From NCBI GenBank assembly GCA_964425645.1, contig CAYRNC010000096.1:1-6618 (forward strand): a DNA stretch of 6,618 bases, in the 5' to 3' direction. The notes beneath the pieces were generated by a model, which saw nothing but the letters and a program-made list of their open reading frames with translations, had not been told where the DNA came from and searched no databases. The position numbers and the translations under genes are program-made. The stretch is from CAYRNC01 sp964425645 (GTDB lineage: Bacteria > Bacillota > Clostridia > Peptostreptococcales > Anaerovoracaceae). This document shows, in pieces, positions 5,508 through 6,618 of this stretch. Every line of letters starts with the position of its first letter. The stretch's first letter is position 1.

Positions 5508-6618
5508 GTGGAATTATTGTTGGACAACTTAAGAAATGCGATCTTAAAAGGGAAACAATCAAATGGAAAGATAGTGGATGTTTCCGATACAAAGCTTATC
5601 GTACGGATAATCCTCATAGGGGTGCTTTCTGTGCTTTTCGGCAGGGCGCCTCTTTGCTTTTCTTTGAGCCCTTGTGCGATAGCTTGGATGACGGTGCTGA
5701 TGGGAAGGGGAAGAATGCACATTTACGCCTTGCCATTTGTACTGCTTGGGATGTCATCGGCATTAAAAGTTGGTGTCATATATCCTGCTGAAATGGTGGC
5801 ATTAATTGCCTGCACTATTTTCTTCCTTATTCCGAAGGCAGGAAAAATGGAACTCATGTACAAGGCTGTGATCTCGGGCCTGATTTTAGTTTCTTTTAAA
5901 ACGATATACTTTCTTTGGTCGGGTTTATTCTATCTGTATGATGTTCTTGCGGTGGCGATGGATCTTATGTTGCTTTATGTTTTGATTTATGTGCTTAACA
6001 GTTTCATATCTTTTTTTTATCAGAACCCCGATGCAAAAGAACAAAAAGCGTGCGAAGTATTGTCTGTGCTTTCGATCGTTGCTATGTTGTCTGTATCAGG
6101 TCTTGGAATGTCTTATATCGGTTCTGTTTCTCTTCTGAATTTGACGGCTTTATTTTTAACTTTGACGTTGAGCTATTCCACAGGGCCTCTTGAGGGGGGG
6201 CTGACAGGATTGGTTTGCGGTCTGTTTATCATGTTCGCAACATCCGGAACACCTGCTTTGTCAGGGATACTCGGTTGCTGCGGCGTTCTTGCGGGATTTT
6301 TTAAAGGGCAAAGAAAAATATTTGCAGGGGTTTGCTTTGCCGGTCTTGCATTGGCTTTTGGTCTTTTAAAAGGATACCCGGGCCTGTATTTTTCAACCTA
6401 TGAACCTTTATTGGCAGCGGGGATTTTTCTGGCTGTTCCCGGGCCCGTGAATAGAGAGATTGAGAGGCGCCTGTCAGATATCAGGCAGGATGACAGATAT
6501 TATGAGATGGCTGGCAGAAAACAAGTTAAGGAACAACTTAAAAGTTATCAGGCTGTATTTCACAAATTATCCTTATGCTGCGGTGCGGTTCACGACGGTA
6601 ATCCCGCAAGGATTGCAG
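5508..6618 (+). CDS. spoIIE: Stage II sporulation protein E (SpoIIE), N-terminal part, cut by window end
   Basis: The frame is open from 5508 to the edge: 370 codons, against about 800-830 residues for complete SpoIIE. The visible part is a polytopic membrane domain (about residues 30-312). Its hydrophobic segments begin with IVRIILIGVLSVLFGRAPL; the Gly-Arg-Ala and the following SPCAIAW fit the family's first loop. After VPGPVNREIERRL the protein becomes soluble, with the LKSYQAVFHKLS helix (344-355) that opens the central cytoplasmic region in SpoIIE. The PP2C phosphatase domain would lie beyond the window. SpoIIE sits at the polar septum with FtsZ and dephosphorylates SpoIIAA to release sigma-F in the forespore. 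The GTG at 5508 is chosen because AAGGGGGT (5492-5499) leaves 9 bases after its G-run. An in-frame ATG at 5502 leaves only 3 bases but would change the protein by just two residues. The family call rests on topology, the post-membrane motif and the promoter context, since the phosphatase is not visible. Confidence 0.85.
   Translation, partial: MELLLDNLRNAILKGKQSNGKIVDVSDTKLIVRIILIGVLSVLFGRAPLCFSLSPCAIAWMTVLMGRGRMHIYALPFVLLGMSSALKVGVIYPAEMVALIACTIFFLIPKAGKMELMYKAVISGLILVSFKTIYFLWSGLFYLYDVLAVAMDLMLLYVLIYVLNSFISFFYQNPDAKEQKACEVLSVLSIVAMLSVSGLGMSYIGSVSLLNLTALFLTLTLSYSTGPLEGGLTGLVCGLFIMFATSGTPALSGILGCCGVLAGFFKGQRKIFAGVCFAGLALAFGLLKGYPGLYFSTYEPLLAAGIFLAVPGPVNREIERRLSDIRQDDRYYEMAGRKQVKEQLKSYQAVFHKLSLCCGAVHDGNPARIA

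Noticed and set aside
5375..5722. Minus-strand open frame covering the tatD-spoIIE intergenic region.
   Set aside because: It overlaps the spoIIE promoter and coding start, and its protein matches no family I recognise.

Overview
The window looks like chromosomal DNA of an endospore-forming, low-to-moderate GC Gram-positive bacterium, most likely in the class Clostridia. The evidence is a partial spoIIE sporulation gene at the right end, a metG-tatD pair as in Bacillus and clostridial genomes, strong AGGAG-type ribosome binding sites, and a lipoprotein with a DUF4163/DUF3298-like (PdaC/RsiV-like) body. Genus cannot be fixed from the sequence alone. No RNA gene, insertion sequence, CRISPR array or phage gene was seen.

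Layout from left to right: (1) the last 51 codons of a short-chain dehydrogenase/reductase (SDR), entering from the left edge; (2) a saccharopine-dehydrogenase-family oxidoreductase on the same strand, 131 bp downstream; (3) a convergent gene on the minus strand for a secreted lipoprotein; (4) a 290-bp divergent intergenic region with a good sigma-A promoter towards metG, a weaker candidate towards the lipoprotein, and two small palindromes; (5) metG (methionyl-tRNA synthetase with C-terminal tRNA-binding domain) and tatD (Mg-dependent TIM-barrel DNase), separated by 30 bp and presumably one operon; (6) a short intergenic region with a sporulation-type promoter; (7) the N-terminal 370 codons of SpoIIE, covering the polytopic membrane domain and the start of the cytoplasmic part, cut by the right edge before the phosphatase domain.

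The genes fall into three functional blocks. The two dehydrogenases may share a metabolic pathway, but the substrate cannot be read from sequence. metG and tatD are housekeeping genes. spoIIE is a developmental gene that activates sigma-F in the forespore. No wholly new system is evident. The most interesting structure lies just upstream of spoIIE. A perfect TATAAT has a poor -35 hexamer 21 bp away, the atypical spacing known for Spo0A-dependent spoII promoters. An 8-bp perfect inverted repeat encloses this -10 element and the predicted transcription start, and its right arm contains the spoIIE Shine-Dalgarno sequence. Read-through RNA from metG-tatD could therefore hide the spoIIE ribosome binding site, while RNA starting at the sporulation promoter could not.
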